From the NCBI RefSeq assembly GCF_964199755.1, contig NC_133901.1, forward strand, positions 8,409,016 through 8,473,015: a DNA stretch of 64,000 nucleotides, given 5' to 3'. The translations under genes and the position numbers were made by a program. The DNA is from Larus michahellis (Eukaryota; Chordata; Aves; Charadriiformes; Laridae). Positions 17,345 through 31,078 of this stretch are shown one piece after another. How positions within the stretch are numbered: the first letter of the stretch is position 1; every line of letters begins with the position of its first letter. The notes beneath the pieces are model-generated. The model did no database searches. It was not told where the DNA came from and saw nothing but the letters and a program-made list of their open reading frames with translations.

Positions 17345-18273
17345 TGTCCTGGTTTCAGTTGGGATAATTTTCTTCCTATTAGCTGCTGTGTTTGGGATTT
17401 AGTATGAGAATAATGTTGTTAACACATACTGTTTTAGTTGTTGCTAAGTAATCACAGAATCACAGAATAGTAGGGGTTGGAAGGGACCTTCAGAGATCAT
17501 CTTGTCCAACCCCCCTGCCAAAGCAGGGTCACCTGCAGCAGGTTGCACAGGAATGTGTCCAGGCAGGTTTTGAATGTCTCCAGAGCCGGAGACTCCACCA
17601 CCTCTCTGGGCAGCCTGTGCCAGGGCTCTGTCACCCTCAAAGTAAAGAAGTTTTTTTCCTCGTGTTGAGATGGAATTTCCTGTGTTCCAGTTCGTGCCCG
17701 TTGCCCCTTGTCCTGTTGCTGGGCACCACTGAGAAGTGTCTGTCTCCATCCTCTTGACACCCACCCTTTAGAGATTGGTAAGTGTTGATGAGATCCCCTT
17801 TCAGTCTTCTCCAGGCTGAACAGACCCAAGTGTCTCTGCCTTCCCTCATAGGAGACATGCTCTGTTCCCATGCTTATATTAAGTCAAGGACTTTTTCAGC
17901 TTCCTATAGAAGCTGAGAGGGAGCATAAACAGGGCAAGCTGGAAAAAGGAATATTCCATACCATAGACTTTATGCTCAGTATATAAATGGGGATTGCTGG
18001 GGGGGGCAGGAATCTGCGATCACTGCTTGGGAAAGGCAACTGGTCCTCAAGTGGTGAGAGCACCTTGTGTTGTATCACTTAATTTTGTATATACTTTTAC
18101 CATTATTACTATTATTACTACTATTATTATGACTATTATTATTTTTTTTCTCTTCGGTTACCGGTCTATTAAACTGTCTTTGTCTCCTTTTCTCCTTCTC
18201 CCTACCCTACTGGGGGGAGGAGTGAGCGAGCAGCTGTGTGGTGCTAGTTGCTGTCTGGGGTTAAACCGTGACA
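17345..18273 (+). mobile_element. Solo LTR of an avian endogenous retrovirus, interrupted by CR1
   Basis: The element starts TGTCCTGGTTTCAG and ends TTAAACCGTGACA, the ends of an LTR family frequent in neoavian genomes. It contains a TATA box (17980-17987), an ATT-rich stretch and an ATTAAA signal (18168-18173). No internal retroviral genes flank it. The flanking pentamers GGTGT (17340-17344) and GATGT (18274-18278) look like a decayed 5-bp target duplication. About 420 bp of CR1 sits inside it, so the LTR itself is about 0.5 kb. It is non-coding. Confidence 0.85.
17451..17870 (-). mobile_element. CR1 LINE fragment nested in the LTR
   Basis: This CR1 3' end is in reverse orientation: atcacagaatcacagaatag begins the interval, followed by the ggttggaagggaccttcaga motif. 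It retains the C-terminal part of the reverse-transcriptase ORF as broken frames. LTR sequence resumes at about 17,871. It is very similar to the CR1 at 28.5-28.96 kb. Confidence 0.92.
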
Positions 18274-18278
18274 GATGT

Positions 18279-21200
18279 TATTAATGAAAATTCATGAAAA
18301 CCTGCCTGTAAACTTGCTTTTTGCTAATATACTTGGTATAATCACCACATATTTCAATATTAATTCATCTTGCACGTGGCCATTTGTAGCCTGGCCAAAA
18401 AGCTGTAGAAAATTTTTCTATCCGTAGGGTCTGCCGTGAAGTCAATGGGAATTTTGCTATCAACTTGGAAGGGAGCAGGATGAATCAAGAGTTTTATATC
18501 GCATTTTCAGATTCTTTTTATTTTAATTGACATCTTGTTTCCCATAAGAAGGTTGTGGTGTGTCTAGAGACTTGCTTTGCTAGAATACCAGCACTGCATA
18601 ATTTTCCAATTTCACTGTGTGTTTTCCATTTCTGCGCTAGTCATTAGGCTGTGGGCTGTGGTTTTAATCTTGTGTAGGAGACTTCTTTTATTTCTGACAC
18701 AGAAGTGAAAGAGGCCTTCGGCGTGTGCTTGCATGCGCGTTCTTGAAAAGGCATCGGGTTGGCTTTCCAGGTTTCCTTGCCCGATGTTCAGTCGTAGTGT
18801 TGCCCTCAGCAGCAGGGCATGAGGGTTTTCTTCAGGTGGGGGCACTGATGCACAACTTGGACAACAGTTTCTGGTTTATGGCAGTCCTGCGCTGCACTTT
18901 GGCATGTGCTGGGATATTAGTTACGGTTATTTGTGTGAAAGGAGAAACGTTTAGCTCAAACACCTCCAGAGGTCTCTGAATGCAGCTGCTGTTGAATGGG
19001 CATTGTGCACAGAACAATTATCTCAAGGGAAGCTGTGCTTGGAGGTGCCTCTTCTCAATGGTCTCACCGGCCAGGAGAGGACTTTCCTTCCTGCTGCTGG
19101 GTCCCAGCCACCGGAGGGATTTGTTTGTGACCCCAGGCAGTGAGGTGGGGGAAAAAAATTGAGCTATTTTTCCCCCCCACAGGCTGCAGAAAGCTGGCTA
19201 GGATGGCAAGGGCATCTTCATGGAGAGCTTCACCTCCAAAGGGTCCCCCAGCAGCCCCCAGCCATGGGGGTGCTGACAAATACAGGCTACACAAGTAGGA
19301 CAGCCATACAAGTAGGACACTTCTGGTTCCTTTTTATGCAAAACCTTGAGCTATATTTTGCTTTCTTCATGTGATTTTTTATCTCTTATGATACATGGCT
19401 CACAGGTAATTTGCAAGGAATGTTCTGTTGTTGCACAGGTGTTCCCAAAGCAGAAATGCTTTCATGGTCAATGCTCCCTCAGCCCAACGATTAAGTAATA
19501 TGTTACTGAAACATGGGGTGGGTTTAATTTGCTGATAAAATGGAATATATTCTAATACTGGTGAGTGTATGTTTTCCTAATAGAAGAAGAAATAATTGAA
19601 TGTTGCTACATTTGCTGTTTCAGAAATAGGAAGCTTTTTCTCAATTATCTATAAAGAACCGTGCCCGAATGGTACCGTTGTCACCACTCATTTATTTTCC
19701 CAATAGCATGCGAAACAGAAGTCCTTGCCACGCTGGGCTGCTGAAGATCCTTGTACACCTGTTGCAGGATCAGAGGTGGTAAATCCAAAGAACCGTTGAA
19801 GCTCCAGCACTTGTAATCACACTCTGCAGACTCAAATACCCCCTGGAGCACCAATTCCATGTGTACTGCGGTGTGAGTCGCTGGGGCAGATGCTGAACAT
19901 GGTGTTAACGTGGTGGTTGTGTTGGTTTGGATGGGTGGTGAGTTGAGCCTGGCCAGTTTCTGCTCCTTTTGCCCGATTTGTACCACATCTGTATTCTCTG
20001 CCCGGCTGCGCTTGTGTTTCGGCCAGGGACTGAATGCAAGCGTGCTCTTGTGTAAGGCACTTTTCATCTAGATTTGTCTCAAAGCGAAGTCTAAGGTATT
20101 AACTGCTGGGCCCTGGCAATGTGGTAATAAAGTCTTAATGATACCTTTATTCTGGGCAGATGTTACATCTGTTTTTCATTCCTAACCTCATCCATCTGTC
20201 TGCCTCCTCCATCTCAAAGCATCCTTGACCAGTCTTGAGCCTGAATGAAGCATCTCAAGAATTACTGTGTACCATCTGCCCTTTGAGCTTCTCTGTGTCT
20301 GTCTGCTTTGCCCAGGGCGAGCACGGTCTCGTGGCCAGCCCGGAGGAGGTGAATCGACCCCCTCTCACCCCCGGGGCGGGTGCTGCAGTCGCCGGGCTGG
20401 CGATCCCAGGCACTAACCATCTTTCTGCCTTAGCTGAAAAATGGGAATAACCGCAGATCTATAGCTTGGCCTTTGACATTCCTTAGCCTAACACCTAATA
20501 TTAATATTATTTCGGTGAGGCAGACTTAGTAATATTTTCTGTGTCGGCGTCATCAAAAAGTGAACAGCAAGTTCTTTTGAAATTGAAAAATTAGTGTTCT
20601 TTTTATGGCATATTGTGTCCTGATCTCAGGTACCCATCTCATCAGGCAAACGAAGGATTATAGAGGTGGGGTGATGCATTTGTTATTAAAGCAACAAAAG
20701 ATCGGGATATAACAAGTACGCATTTAGAGATACAGTGCAGTAATTGCATACCACAGTCTATTAAAGCTGTTAGAAGATGTATGATTTTACACGAGAAAAT
20801 GTAATTCCACTGACTTTATTTCAACCATAAATTGCTCTTGCTGAAATTAACCTCCTGAGAAAAATAAGAACCGTTCTGGGTCTGGCTATAAAACTGTAAC
20901 ATTATTGTAGTCAAAACTGGATGAAGCTCTGTTCTTGGCTACGCTGCACTCAACCAAAACAATACTTAAAAATCCTATTTGAAAAAGAAAGGAAAAACAA
21001 TAATAATAAAGAAACCCAATTAGAAAAAAACCAAAACCCCCAAATCCCTCAGCTCAGTTTAGTTTTGAGGACCATATATGCGAGTGATGACAAATAGGAT
21101 CTTCTCCAGCCACACTCTTCTAAAAAAACTGGGAGGTTCCTGGAAATGTGCGCTGACACGGGGCGCTGGGGTGCTATAAACTTTTGTTTCAGTCTTGGCT

Positions 21201-24200
21201 TGCCTTCTCTCCCCTCTAATGAATAGCAATCTAATTTTTGTCTTCATGGTTGCTCTCAATGTCCAAGCTAAATGAAGACTACCTTGCTTTCAGACTAAGC
21301 TACGTAAGAAGAGCCACGAACATCACACGCCGTCCTCTCCATCGTCAGCTGTGTGCTGCGGTGAAACTGGGGGGGGGGGGGTGAGGGATATTTCCTAAGC
21401 GGGTCTCTGGTTGCGTGGTGTTAATTCTCCTGTAACCTGCCAAATTACCTGAATTTTCTTCATTAGCAGGCCAGCTCCCGAACACTTTGTGAAGGTCACG
21501 TAGCAACTTGTAATGTGTCTTCCATGGGAAGAGGTGGGTTATTTGTAGGAGGGTCCTTTTCACCATAATTATAATTATATATAATTATGCAATAATTTTA
21601 TATATATATAATTATGCAATAATTTTATACCTATAAAAAATAAAGCTGCAGTATGATTATATCACAGCTAGGCTGACGGTTAATTGTAGATTGTTGCCAC
21701 ATAAAAAGAACTGCAAAATGTTGTGTAGAGTAAGATTTCTGGATGCTTCAGTAAATAAAACTAATTTTTATACTATTTACTGCTCTCAGAACATACGGAG
21801 GATTGATCACGGGTCGTTTTTTTGATCCTGGATATTTTTTTCAGGAGATCCTGGGTCATATATCTCATCAAAATAACCTCCCTGACAGAAGTGTTGGGCT
21901 CCATTAAATGGGAAAGCAAAGACTTGAAACTTGCCTGGTGTTTTTTTGGCTTTTGGTGCTTATTCATTGAGGAATCCCCTGAAATACGTAACCCTGAGAA
22001 TGTGCTGGAGTTTCATTGATTTGAGAGCTAAAGTCACATAATTAAATGTTATTTCTGAGTCAAAGTGGCTTTCCTGAGCCCACAGTCAGCACGCTGAAAC
22101 GCATAAGATCCCGTGTGTTAATCACCTGCATCTCCTGGCTCTTCTCGCTTCCAGCCATCGCTGGAGTTCATGTGGTTTTCCCCGTGACCCTGCCGTGTAC
22201 TGCAGCTTTTCTGCTCTTCACTGCTGGTTTCTGGCCGTTGGCTTTCAGGTGACAGCCTGGCAGTTTTGTATCCTTAGGTGGCCAGCCAGACTGAGGACCC
22301 CCAAATTCAGCGGGTGTTATTTGCAGGCTCCACGCCAAAGCTCGAATCCACGTGCCAGGGCACAGCCTTTCCCAGGAAAGGGCTGGAGCTGGTCATCGCC
22401 CCTGGATAGGTGCTGTAGCTCCCGAAAAAGCACACAGGTATTTTGAATGGTTACATTTTGGGCAGATAACTTCTCACACCGAAATGGGAGCCTTGTCTGA
22501 AGAGCATCCTAGAACATGTGGGGAGAGGAAGGTTTTTTTCTGAATCAGTGTATGCCTGAGATAAGACAAGAGTTATGCTTTTTTGTCCCAAATTTTTTCA
22601 GCAGCTTTTTCAATTGGATCTAGGAGTTGATTTTTTTCACCCATTATCAGCCAGCTGCGTTTACTGCAAGGTTAACTGCAAGCTTTCTCTTAAAGGAACA
22701 TTCACATCAATCTCAGCATTGTCACTCTAAGGGATCGCCGTACCGAAGTTGTGACGCTTTACAGAAAATAAGAGATGCGGGCAAGCTCCAGGAACCCTTA
22801 CCCACAGAAACAGGGTTGGTGATGTGGTTAAAACTCCCCGTCACCCCTGTGGGTTTTGTTTTAATGTTTTATGACACTAATAGAAATAAAAAGCTCCTGT
22901 GAAGACCTTCACGGGGCTGGATGGTGCTGCAGTGCGGAGGGGCAGGCGCCGTGGGCTGGGGCACCATGTTCATCCCCTGTTCCCTCCGTCAGAGCAGTGG
23001 TAACTCTCCTGCCCATCACCCCGGGACCTCAGGAGCCCCATGAGATTGTCCTTTGTCTCCTTGTCTTCTCTGCCACCCCAGCCCTGAAAACACCCGGGTG
23101 AGTAATGTGACGGGTGCTAGTGGTGCCTGTGGTTTTGTGTGCGGGGAGGGAGTGCTGGCCTCTGCTGAGCACAGCGCTGCCAGCCTGACAGCACTTTCGA
23201 GGTCCCTCTTTCACTCTCACTTTCTGTTTTCACCCACTGCAGCTTTTCTCACCCCTGGGTACTTTTTTTCTCTTCTTTCATCCGTCCCTTCTATCTCCTC
23301 TCTGTGCGTTCAGCTGCTGTGGCTCTGTCCTAATGGGGCAGGCAGGAGGACAGCTGTGATGGAGAAGGGGGTGACCGTAGTTTTGCTCTCTTCTTGCTGG
23401 TTTTGTGTTTGCCGTTTCACCCAGCAGTGGTCTTGCACCCGGGAAAAAAAAAAAGGAGAGGTGATATTGGTTGACCAGGAGATGCATCAGGGCAAAGGTT
23501 TTTTTGCATTTCTTTGCTGCAATGTGGTTGTCCGAATCACATTAACGATGGATTCAACCCTTCATGCAGTCCTGAAGGAGCAGGATGGGAAAAGTGCCTG
23601 TGCTTTTGGTGCTGAGCCAGCTGATGATTTAATACCCGAGAATACTTACTGAGGTGCATGGGTCAGAGTCTCGAGTGCCTGGGGATACCCGGAGAGCTGC
23701 TGGCATGACTCATGGTCAGAGCGTTCCCCCGATGAGAGAGGGAACCAAGCTCCGGTCCCAAGAACGCGTATTTGGTAGGAGTTATTCGAGCACCCGCCAC
23801 CCCGGGGAATGCTCTGCCCAGGATTTTGCACCAGGGTGAAGCACTTTGCGATGCACTGTATGGGTGGGAGGGAGCGCATCGCTGGCTCCCCACGCCGCTC
23901 CTCCGGGTCAAGCGCTCCCCTGGCAGACAGTTTCTATACAGGGACACATTTCATATTTTTTTTATACCTTGGTTAGCATTTAAAAAAAAAAAAAAAGCAG
24001 TCTCAGTGAAATGAAGCCCTGACCAAAAGGAGATTATGGCCCCTAGGTGTTCGTGGGAAAGGTGGGAAAGGGACCAGTCCTTTCCACCAAAGCAATTATT
24101 AGAAGAAAATTATGTCTCTCCAGCCCTTGTGGCATCACAGGGCGGTATTTTGTCTGCACATGCTGGAGGGATGGGCAGGGACATCCTGGACCCTGCAATG

Positions 24201-27200
24201 GTCACTAGGAGGGACTGAAGCAGCCGATGTCCTTGCAGGAGCAAATATTGCACATGTGAGCAGAGTGTGAGCAAAGTACGGATTGCATGTGTGAGCAAGT
24301 GCCATTTGACTTCCAGTTTCCAGTACCACAAATACATTGAATACGTATTATCCTCATCAGACCAAAGATTATTCATATTTTAGCTGATCGCAGAGGTTAA
24401 GTCCCATCAGGTCAGATAAGGGCAGGCCCTGCTGGTAACAGGTACTGGAAAATAGAAGCTTTTTGTTCAAGTTACTTGAGGAAAAAAGAGCACCCAGCTC
24501 ATGTGCGCTCGTAGGTTGTCAGGATAAATGATGCTCTGTGTGAGCAGTAATTCCCAAAGAAACATGGAAGTATACGGGCTAACTTGCTTGCTCCATTTGC
24601 TGAATCCGTGGGGAAGGCGACCACCTCGCAGGCAAATCGTCATGAATGAGAACATTAAAGATATTTGCGGCAGCTGCACTGATTTCAAATTACAGATTAC
24701 CTCATCCTCAGAAATGAAAGAGGAAAGGATTGCAAAAGTGTCTGAGTCTGGGGTTCAAGGGAATTAGGTAGCAGGGAAGCGGGGCTTTGCCGAGCCCATG
24801 TGGAAAGGCTGGGAAGCATTAAGCAGGTTTGAATCCTAAAAATGCCATCTGAAAGCCACCACAGAAAAAGCTTTTCGATTTAGCTGCCACCAGTTGGCAT
24901 GTGCATCTCTCCCGGCACAGCTTTAATCCGCCGTGGGTTTGGGGAGCTGGCTGGACACAGGCTGGGTGACCCACAGCGCCTGAGAGCTGGTTTTCTTGAG
25001 CTGGCTTCCACTAAATAGGAATGAGGGGGTCCGCGGTGGGTTAATGACTCGTTTCACATCTGGCTGTACGCTTTATCATCGGCAAGGGAAAGTTGACGGT
25101 ACTGAGTCCAGCATCTGCTCGGATGCTCTTGCAATGTACGTGCTGTGTGTGCTGCTGGGCTGCGGCTACAGCTCTGCCCACTGCCACTGGGCAACGGGCA
25201 AAAACATGGGTCACACAACAGAGACTTAAGAGATTTAATGTGCGAAACTATTTTTGACGTAGCTGCAATCAACTTTGCTTTCGTTTTCAAATAATCAAAA
25301 TAGAAATTTCTGGATTTGGTTTGATTAGGGCATGAACGAAACACCACATTTGAACTGTTTGAAGCTGTATAATTATGTGTAAGCTCTTTCCAGTTCTTCT
25401 CCTGAAGCCTGTGTGATTGCTCAGAGGAGCAGACTCCCCATCGGGTCCTCGGAACCTGCACGCGTTGGCCCATTCCTGCCATCGAAAGTGGAGAGCTGCA
25501 TTTTGCCCACGTGCAGAGAAAGTGAAAAAATCCCCAGGGCCAGCCGTGGGGCAGGTCGGGCTGTGCTGCCCTGTTAGGCAGAATAATCCCTCATTTCCAT
25601 GGACTAGGGTGAGCGTGGTGGCTCTGGCTCCACCACAGAGCCCAGGGACGAGCATCTGGGTGTGATACGGGGACATGGGCTCTGTGGTGGTTGTGCTGTG
25701 GTTCGTGCCTGTTGTCACGGGGTGGGGGTGCAGGAACCAGCTGAGGGTGGGATGGGGAGGGGATGCCTGGCACCCTGACATGTGTCACCAAGAGCCCTTT
25801 GTGAGGATCTCCTGCTTCACCGCAAGTCGAGGAGCAGCTGCTGCTCCGGGATGTTTCCCTGGTTGTGTTTGGCTTAATCCTGGCAGTGATGAGGATTCAT
25901 TCATCACATCTCTGTTAATGAGGGTGCTGAGGCAGGGTAGCACACAGAGCCCTTGACCCCAACAGCCCTGAGGAGCAGCAGTCGTGGTACCCCACGCCCG
26001 GAGGAGCAGCCCTCTGAAATTAGAAGAGCGATTTGGAGAGCCGTGAGCTATGCTCATACATATTGGATTTTATTTTTTTTCCTTAGGTGTGTAATGATTC
26101 TTCCCTTGAGGTCGTCTTGTGGGTGTTTGAACCTCAGTTGCCTCTCACCATGGCCTGGCACTCGTATGTCTCCTCCTGTGCACAGCTGGCTAGGCAATAC
26201 ATGCTACAAAGCCCTAACTGGCAGGGAGCAAAGAATTTGCAGTTAACCTGAAGACGCTGCTGTTCATGTATTTGTGGAGCCACGAGGATCTTCAGGGCAC
26301 GGTCAGTCACGCAACCGCAACCGGGCTCATCGCTCGCTCCGTGAGGGATGACATCTGGGTCCTCCTGTGCTGGAAGAGGAAGCTGCTGCTCGTAAAGAAA
26401 CTTGCTGAGCACGTAAGTGTGGGGCAGCCCTGCGTCCCACGGCGGGGCGGCCCTGGAGCTGGGCTTGACGTCACCCTTAGAGGGGAATTGTTGTGCTGGG
26501 GACAGGGTCACAGCTGAGGTCGTATAAGGTACAGCAGCTCCTGGGGAGAAGGGGTCTTGGACAGGGAGGAACTGTGGCAACCGAGTGCTGCACGGCTGGG
26601 CAAGGATTGTCAGAAGAGCTGGTTCTTTCAGGTTGGGTATCTTACTCCCAGGCCAAGGCAGCATCAGCTACTCCACATGTCCTAGCAGAAGGGCAGCCCC
26701 CAGCTCGTCAACCAGCTTGTTACTGCTAGCTTGGAGGAGACATAGTACGGAGAGGAGAAAATACATGACAGCGCTATAAATGAGGCTTCAGCTGTCCCCA
26801 GGGATCCACCCCTGGTGTTGATTAAGAAAAAAATTTACAATTTCGTATTTTGCATAGAGTACAGAAAATTAAATGGGGTGACTTGAAACCATGTGTTTTG
26901 GGCGCTACGAACTGCGACAGTCGGTCTTGTTTCCCCATGCTGGAGCTGGGGGTTGACCACAAAAAGCAAATTCAAGCCCGAGGAAGAAGAAGCCCTATGT
27001 TTGGTGCGTAGACAGGGCCTGTGGCACTTCCAGGTGCTGTCCTTCCCTTGGTGAAGGCACCCAGAGCACAGAGGCTTCATTTTTGCTCATGGCTACCTCC
27101 ATCTGTTGGCCATACAAGGGCTTTAAAGGAGACCCAAACCATTTCCAAGTGGGCTGTGCTAAGCTGCAGGCTGCTGGTGTGATGTTGAACTCAAAGGCAC

Positions 27201-27950
27201 CCCAGATATGATTGTGCAACCTGTAGGCACATCTTCCAACCCAAAACATCTGCTGCAGGCTCTTGACCTGTGCTTGGACATGGGGGCTGGTGTCCCTTTT
27301 CATCCCAGACCTCATATTCCAAGGCAGCAGGAAGATGCAGGATGGGTGGTCTTGCACAGTGACATGGATCCCTTCCCGACGCCCAAAAGTAAATCTCCAT
27401 GTGGTTTGGAGCTGCAGAGCTCTGCAGAGTGCCTCGCCAGCTCTTAGTCTTGCTTTGGTGGGGTCGGTCTCCTACAGCCTTGGCTGCAGCCTTTGGTGCT
27501 GGTTACTCCAGCAAAACTCCCTGAGGGTCTGATGGGAGTTTTCCAAACTAGTGCCTGTTTGGGGGTGTCAGCCCTACCTCCATGGTGGGCTGAGGCCAAC
27601 ACCTGGGAAAATTCCTCCTCCCACAGCTCTGTCGGCAGTTTCACCGCTGGGAGGTGGAGGAGTGCTGAGCCAGCTGCCTGGAAACGGCTGCTGCATGCAG
27701 GCTGTCAGCTCAGGAGATCCATGTGAAACCTTGCAATTCCCTTTTTTCATACAGCCGTGACTATTTCACTTCTCTTTTGATGTCGTGTTTCTTCCCTGAA
27801 CACGCTGTCCTTAGGAAGCCAGAGGGTAGGTGGGTATGGTGCTGAGCAGCATTGTGTCCAGGCTCTGCTGCCAGTCTTTCATGGCGGTTGCTCCATCAGC
27901 AACAGAGCCAGCATCCCAATATAGCATCAAATACTGGAAATTTAGTATTT
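18279..27950. other. Intergenic region between IL12A and SCHIP1, left part
   Basis: No gene was recognised on either strand. Open frames up to about 200 codons occur but show no domain, no splice-consistent partners and no homology I recognise. It contains a two-copy AT-rich duplication at 21,582-21,635, A runs at 23,442-23,453 and 23,981-23,996, and otherwise apparently unique sequence. Regulatory elements may exist but none can be named. Confidence 0.5.
21582..21635. repeat. AT-rich two-copy tandem duplication
   Basis: The block ataattatgcaataatttta occurs twice about 27 bp apart, separated by a tata stretch. Confidence 0.75.
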
Positions 27951-27955
27951 GCAGA

Positions 27956-28960
27956 GTCTAGTTGGAGTCACAGAGCCTAGTTGGAGGCCTATAGCTACCG
28001 GTGTTCCCCAGTACTGGTCAGTACTGGGTCCAGTCCTGTTCCACATATTCATCAATGACCTGGATGAGGGGACAGAGTGTACCTTCAGTAAGTTTGCTGA
28101 TGATACAAGACTGGGAGGAGTGGCTGACACACCAGAAGGCTGTGCCTTCTGTTCAGTGAGACCTGGACAGGCTAGAGAGTTGGGTGGAGAGGAACCCAAT
28201 GAAGTTCAACACAAGCAAGTGTAGGATTCTGCACCTGGGGAGGAATAACTGCATGCATCAGGTCAGGTTAGGGGTTGACTCGCTGGAAAGCAGCTCTGCA
28301 GAGAGGGACCTGGGAGTCCTGGTGGACAACAAGTTGACCATGAGCCAGCAATGATGTGCCCTCGTGGCCAAGAAAGCCAATGGTATCCTGGGGTGCATCA
28401 AGAAGAGTATGGCCAGCAGGTCAAGGGAGGTCATCGTTCCCCTCTGCTCTGCCCTGGTGAGGCCACATCTAGAGTATTGTGTCCAGTTCTGGGCTCCCCA
28501 GTTCAAGAAAGACAAGGAACTACTGGAGAGGGTCCAGTGAAGGGCTACGAAGATGAGCAGGGAACTCGAGCATCTCTTTTATGAGGAAAGGCGGAGAGAC
28601 CTGGAGAAGACTGAAAGGGGATCTCATCAACACTTACCAATCTCTAAAGGGTGGGTGTCAAGAGGATGGAGACAGACACTTCTCAGTGGTGCCCAGCAAC
28701 AGGACAAGGGGCAATGGGCACGAACTGGAACACAGGAAATTCCATGTCAACACGAGGAAAAAAACTTCTTTACTTTGAGGGTGACAGAGCCCTGGCACAG
28801 GCTGCCCAGAGAGGTGGTGGAGTCTCCTCTGGAGATATTCAAAACCCGCCTGGATGTGTTGCTGTGCAACCTGCTGTGGGTGACCCTGCTTTGGCAGGGG
28901 GGTTGGCCGAGATGATCTCTGAAGGTCCCTTCCAACCCTACCATTCTGTGATTCTGTGAA
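27956..28960 (+). mobile_element. CR1 LINE, 5'-truncated copy of about 1 kb
   Basis: The copy starts near cctagttggagg and ends ccattctgtgattctgtgaa, the CR1 3' hallmark. Translated fragments include [20 protein letters not shown] and the reverse-transcriptase catalytic FADDT, then thumb and C-terminal pieces in shifted frames. It is therefore a dead copy. It shares the 3' 420 bp with the inverted copy at 17.45-17.87 kb. Confidence 0.93.
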
Positions 28961-31055
28961 GTCATGAACCACTGAGAACTGGGATCATTTATTTTGCGTT
29001 GATCCTTTTATCCCCTTCACTGTCAAAGACTTTAAAAAATAACATTTCACCACTAAAAAGGAGCTTATGGTTGATCTAAGTGAAGAGGGAAGGTCTAATC
29101 CTACCGAGTGACCAAAGCAAGGCTTGGTACTCGCTGCCAAAGCTCGCAGTGGTTTTGCTGCCCAGCGTGCGGGATGTCCCTAGTCACCTCTGGGGCGGCG
29201 GGTGGAGGACGAAGGGTCCCACACGCATGGCTTTCGCTTTGCTTTACAATAAGAAGGAAGAGAAACTCCCCGGGAGTGGGTGTAGGCTTCTGCAGGGAAG
29301 CGAGTGCGGACCGTAAGCCCCCCCCACACCCAACGGCTTTTCCTTGGGGATGCCCTGTGCAAAGCTGAGCCTCCCTTGGGGATGCGCAAGGACGGGTTCG
29401 CTTTGAAGAGGTAAAATCCAGTGCCTTCATGCTAATCGCCTTCCCTGGCAGCAGCGCAAAGCAACCGGGGACGTCCTCAAGTGGGCTGGGAGCAGGGACC
29501 CTGCAGGCAGCAAGCACAGGGTTGTGTTCCACCACCCCGGCCCTTCTCGTCTGAATCCACACCTGACTTAATTCTCCTAAGTTTTTTAGTGCCTGTCCTC
29601 CAAAGGCTAAAATAAGTAAAAGACTGCGTGTATGCTCTGCTATGGTTTTACGTGGCCACGGTCCATGGCGGTACCTGCGTGCCCAGCAAGATGATGTGCA
29701 GCGAGCCCCGTGTACAGCGAGTGCTGCTCCTCCGTGGTGACTAGGACATGGGCGGTGGGGGTGTGTGTGTGTGTCACCAAAAAAGGGAGGAAAAAAATAA
29801 AAGGGGAACCCAAGCCGCAAGGTTTGTTTGAGAGGAAGCGTGTGGCTCATAAAGCATGCCTCTGTTCCCAAGGGCTGATTAAACGTCAGCGGGATGTTAT
29901 CAACTCACACATCAGAATGATTTTTTTTTTTTTTCACTTTTCTTTTTTTAATGTTTTTTTAATGTAACATTTCATGCTTTTCAAGCATAGGTGAGTTTAG
30001 AACCAAGAGACCACTTAAAAAAAATGAAGAAACACGTTGTGAGACCAGCTGAAGGCAGGCAAGGAAAAGCAAGCAGAATTTCCCGTGGATGGCCAGGTAC
30101 GGTTGAGGAAAGGGGTGCCAGAGGAGAGCGTGATGGGGGACAGGACACGGTGCAGGTCCTTTCCTGCCCAGCTATTCAGGCAGCACGCAAAAAGAAATAA
30201 TAATAATAATAATAAAAAAAAGTTGCAACAGCTAAAAAACAAGATCCAAAATTGTTTCCAAGCTGCGCAATGCTCTGTGCCTGTCCCTTGCCCCCAGGGC
30301 TGGTGAGGCATGGTGGTGCCCAGGTCTCCATGAGCAAGGACCTGCCGCGGGTGATGTGCTGGTTGTTTCGGCACTGGACTGCGGTGACACAGGCTGGGAG
30401 TGATGGGGCCATGCAAGTCCCATGGCCATGCCGTGCCAGGCAGGGAGAAAGTGTGTGTGTGGGGGGTCATACAGTTTTCACACACACGTTGCCTTGTGCT
30501 CCCTCAGCCCCAGCCAGCGACGCCAGCTGGAGGAGACAACATTTACCACAGCTCTGCAGCTGCCTTTTATTATTTCCCCCCCCCCCATGCTATGAATTAT
30601 ATACATTTTTGCTGGGGGGTCACTGATCTCTGGAGGCAGCATCACTGCAGGCAGCAGCTGGACATTTGCCTGCCACAGCCTGTCCCTTCGGCTTTCCTTT
30701 AATTTTTTTAATGTTTTCTCCAAATGAACACATTTTTCCCACACACACGCACCCCCCCCCGCCCCAATTATGGGTGAGGTACACCGGGCATGGGGGCTGC
30801 TTCAGGCACCTGATGGTTGCATGCTGAATCCTGGGGCCTGGGGTGGAGCAGTGGCCACTGTCATAACAGAAGCTGTTTATTACTGTCCCTGCTGAGCTCA
30901 CCCCCCCCTCCCCCCCCAACAGCAACCTTCTGACTGAGAGCCCTTTGAGCCTTCTTCGGGGAATTCAGCTCCAGGGTTACAGTATTGATACTGGGAGTCC
31001 CAAGTGGAACCGTGTAAATGCCCCATTCATGGAAGAAAAAAAAGGTCAAAAAGTT

Positions 31056-31078
31056 AAAAAAAAAAAAAAAAAAAAAAA
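31056..31078. repeat. A23 homopolymer
   Basis: A run of 23 A residues is followed by a gaaagaaaaa stretch. No retroposed gene is recognisable next to it. Confidence 0.9.

Noticed and set aside
17497..17871. 124-codon open frame on the - strand
   Set aside because: It is the C-terminal CR1 reverse-transcriptase remnant inside the nested CR1, not a host gene.
19681..20067. 128-codon open frame on the - strand upstream of IL12A
   Set aside because: No recognisable family and no splice context. The segment VFESAECDYKCWSF looked protein-like but could not be matched to anything.
29101..29871. 256-codon open frame on the - strand
   Set aside because: There is no domain, no splice-consistent partner exon and a His/Pro/Arg-rich low-complexity translation; it was judged a chance frame, although transcription was not testable.
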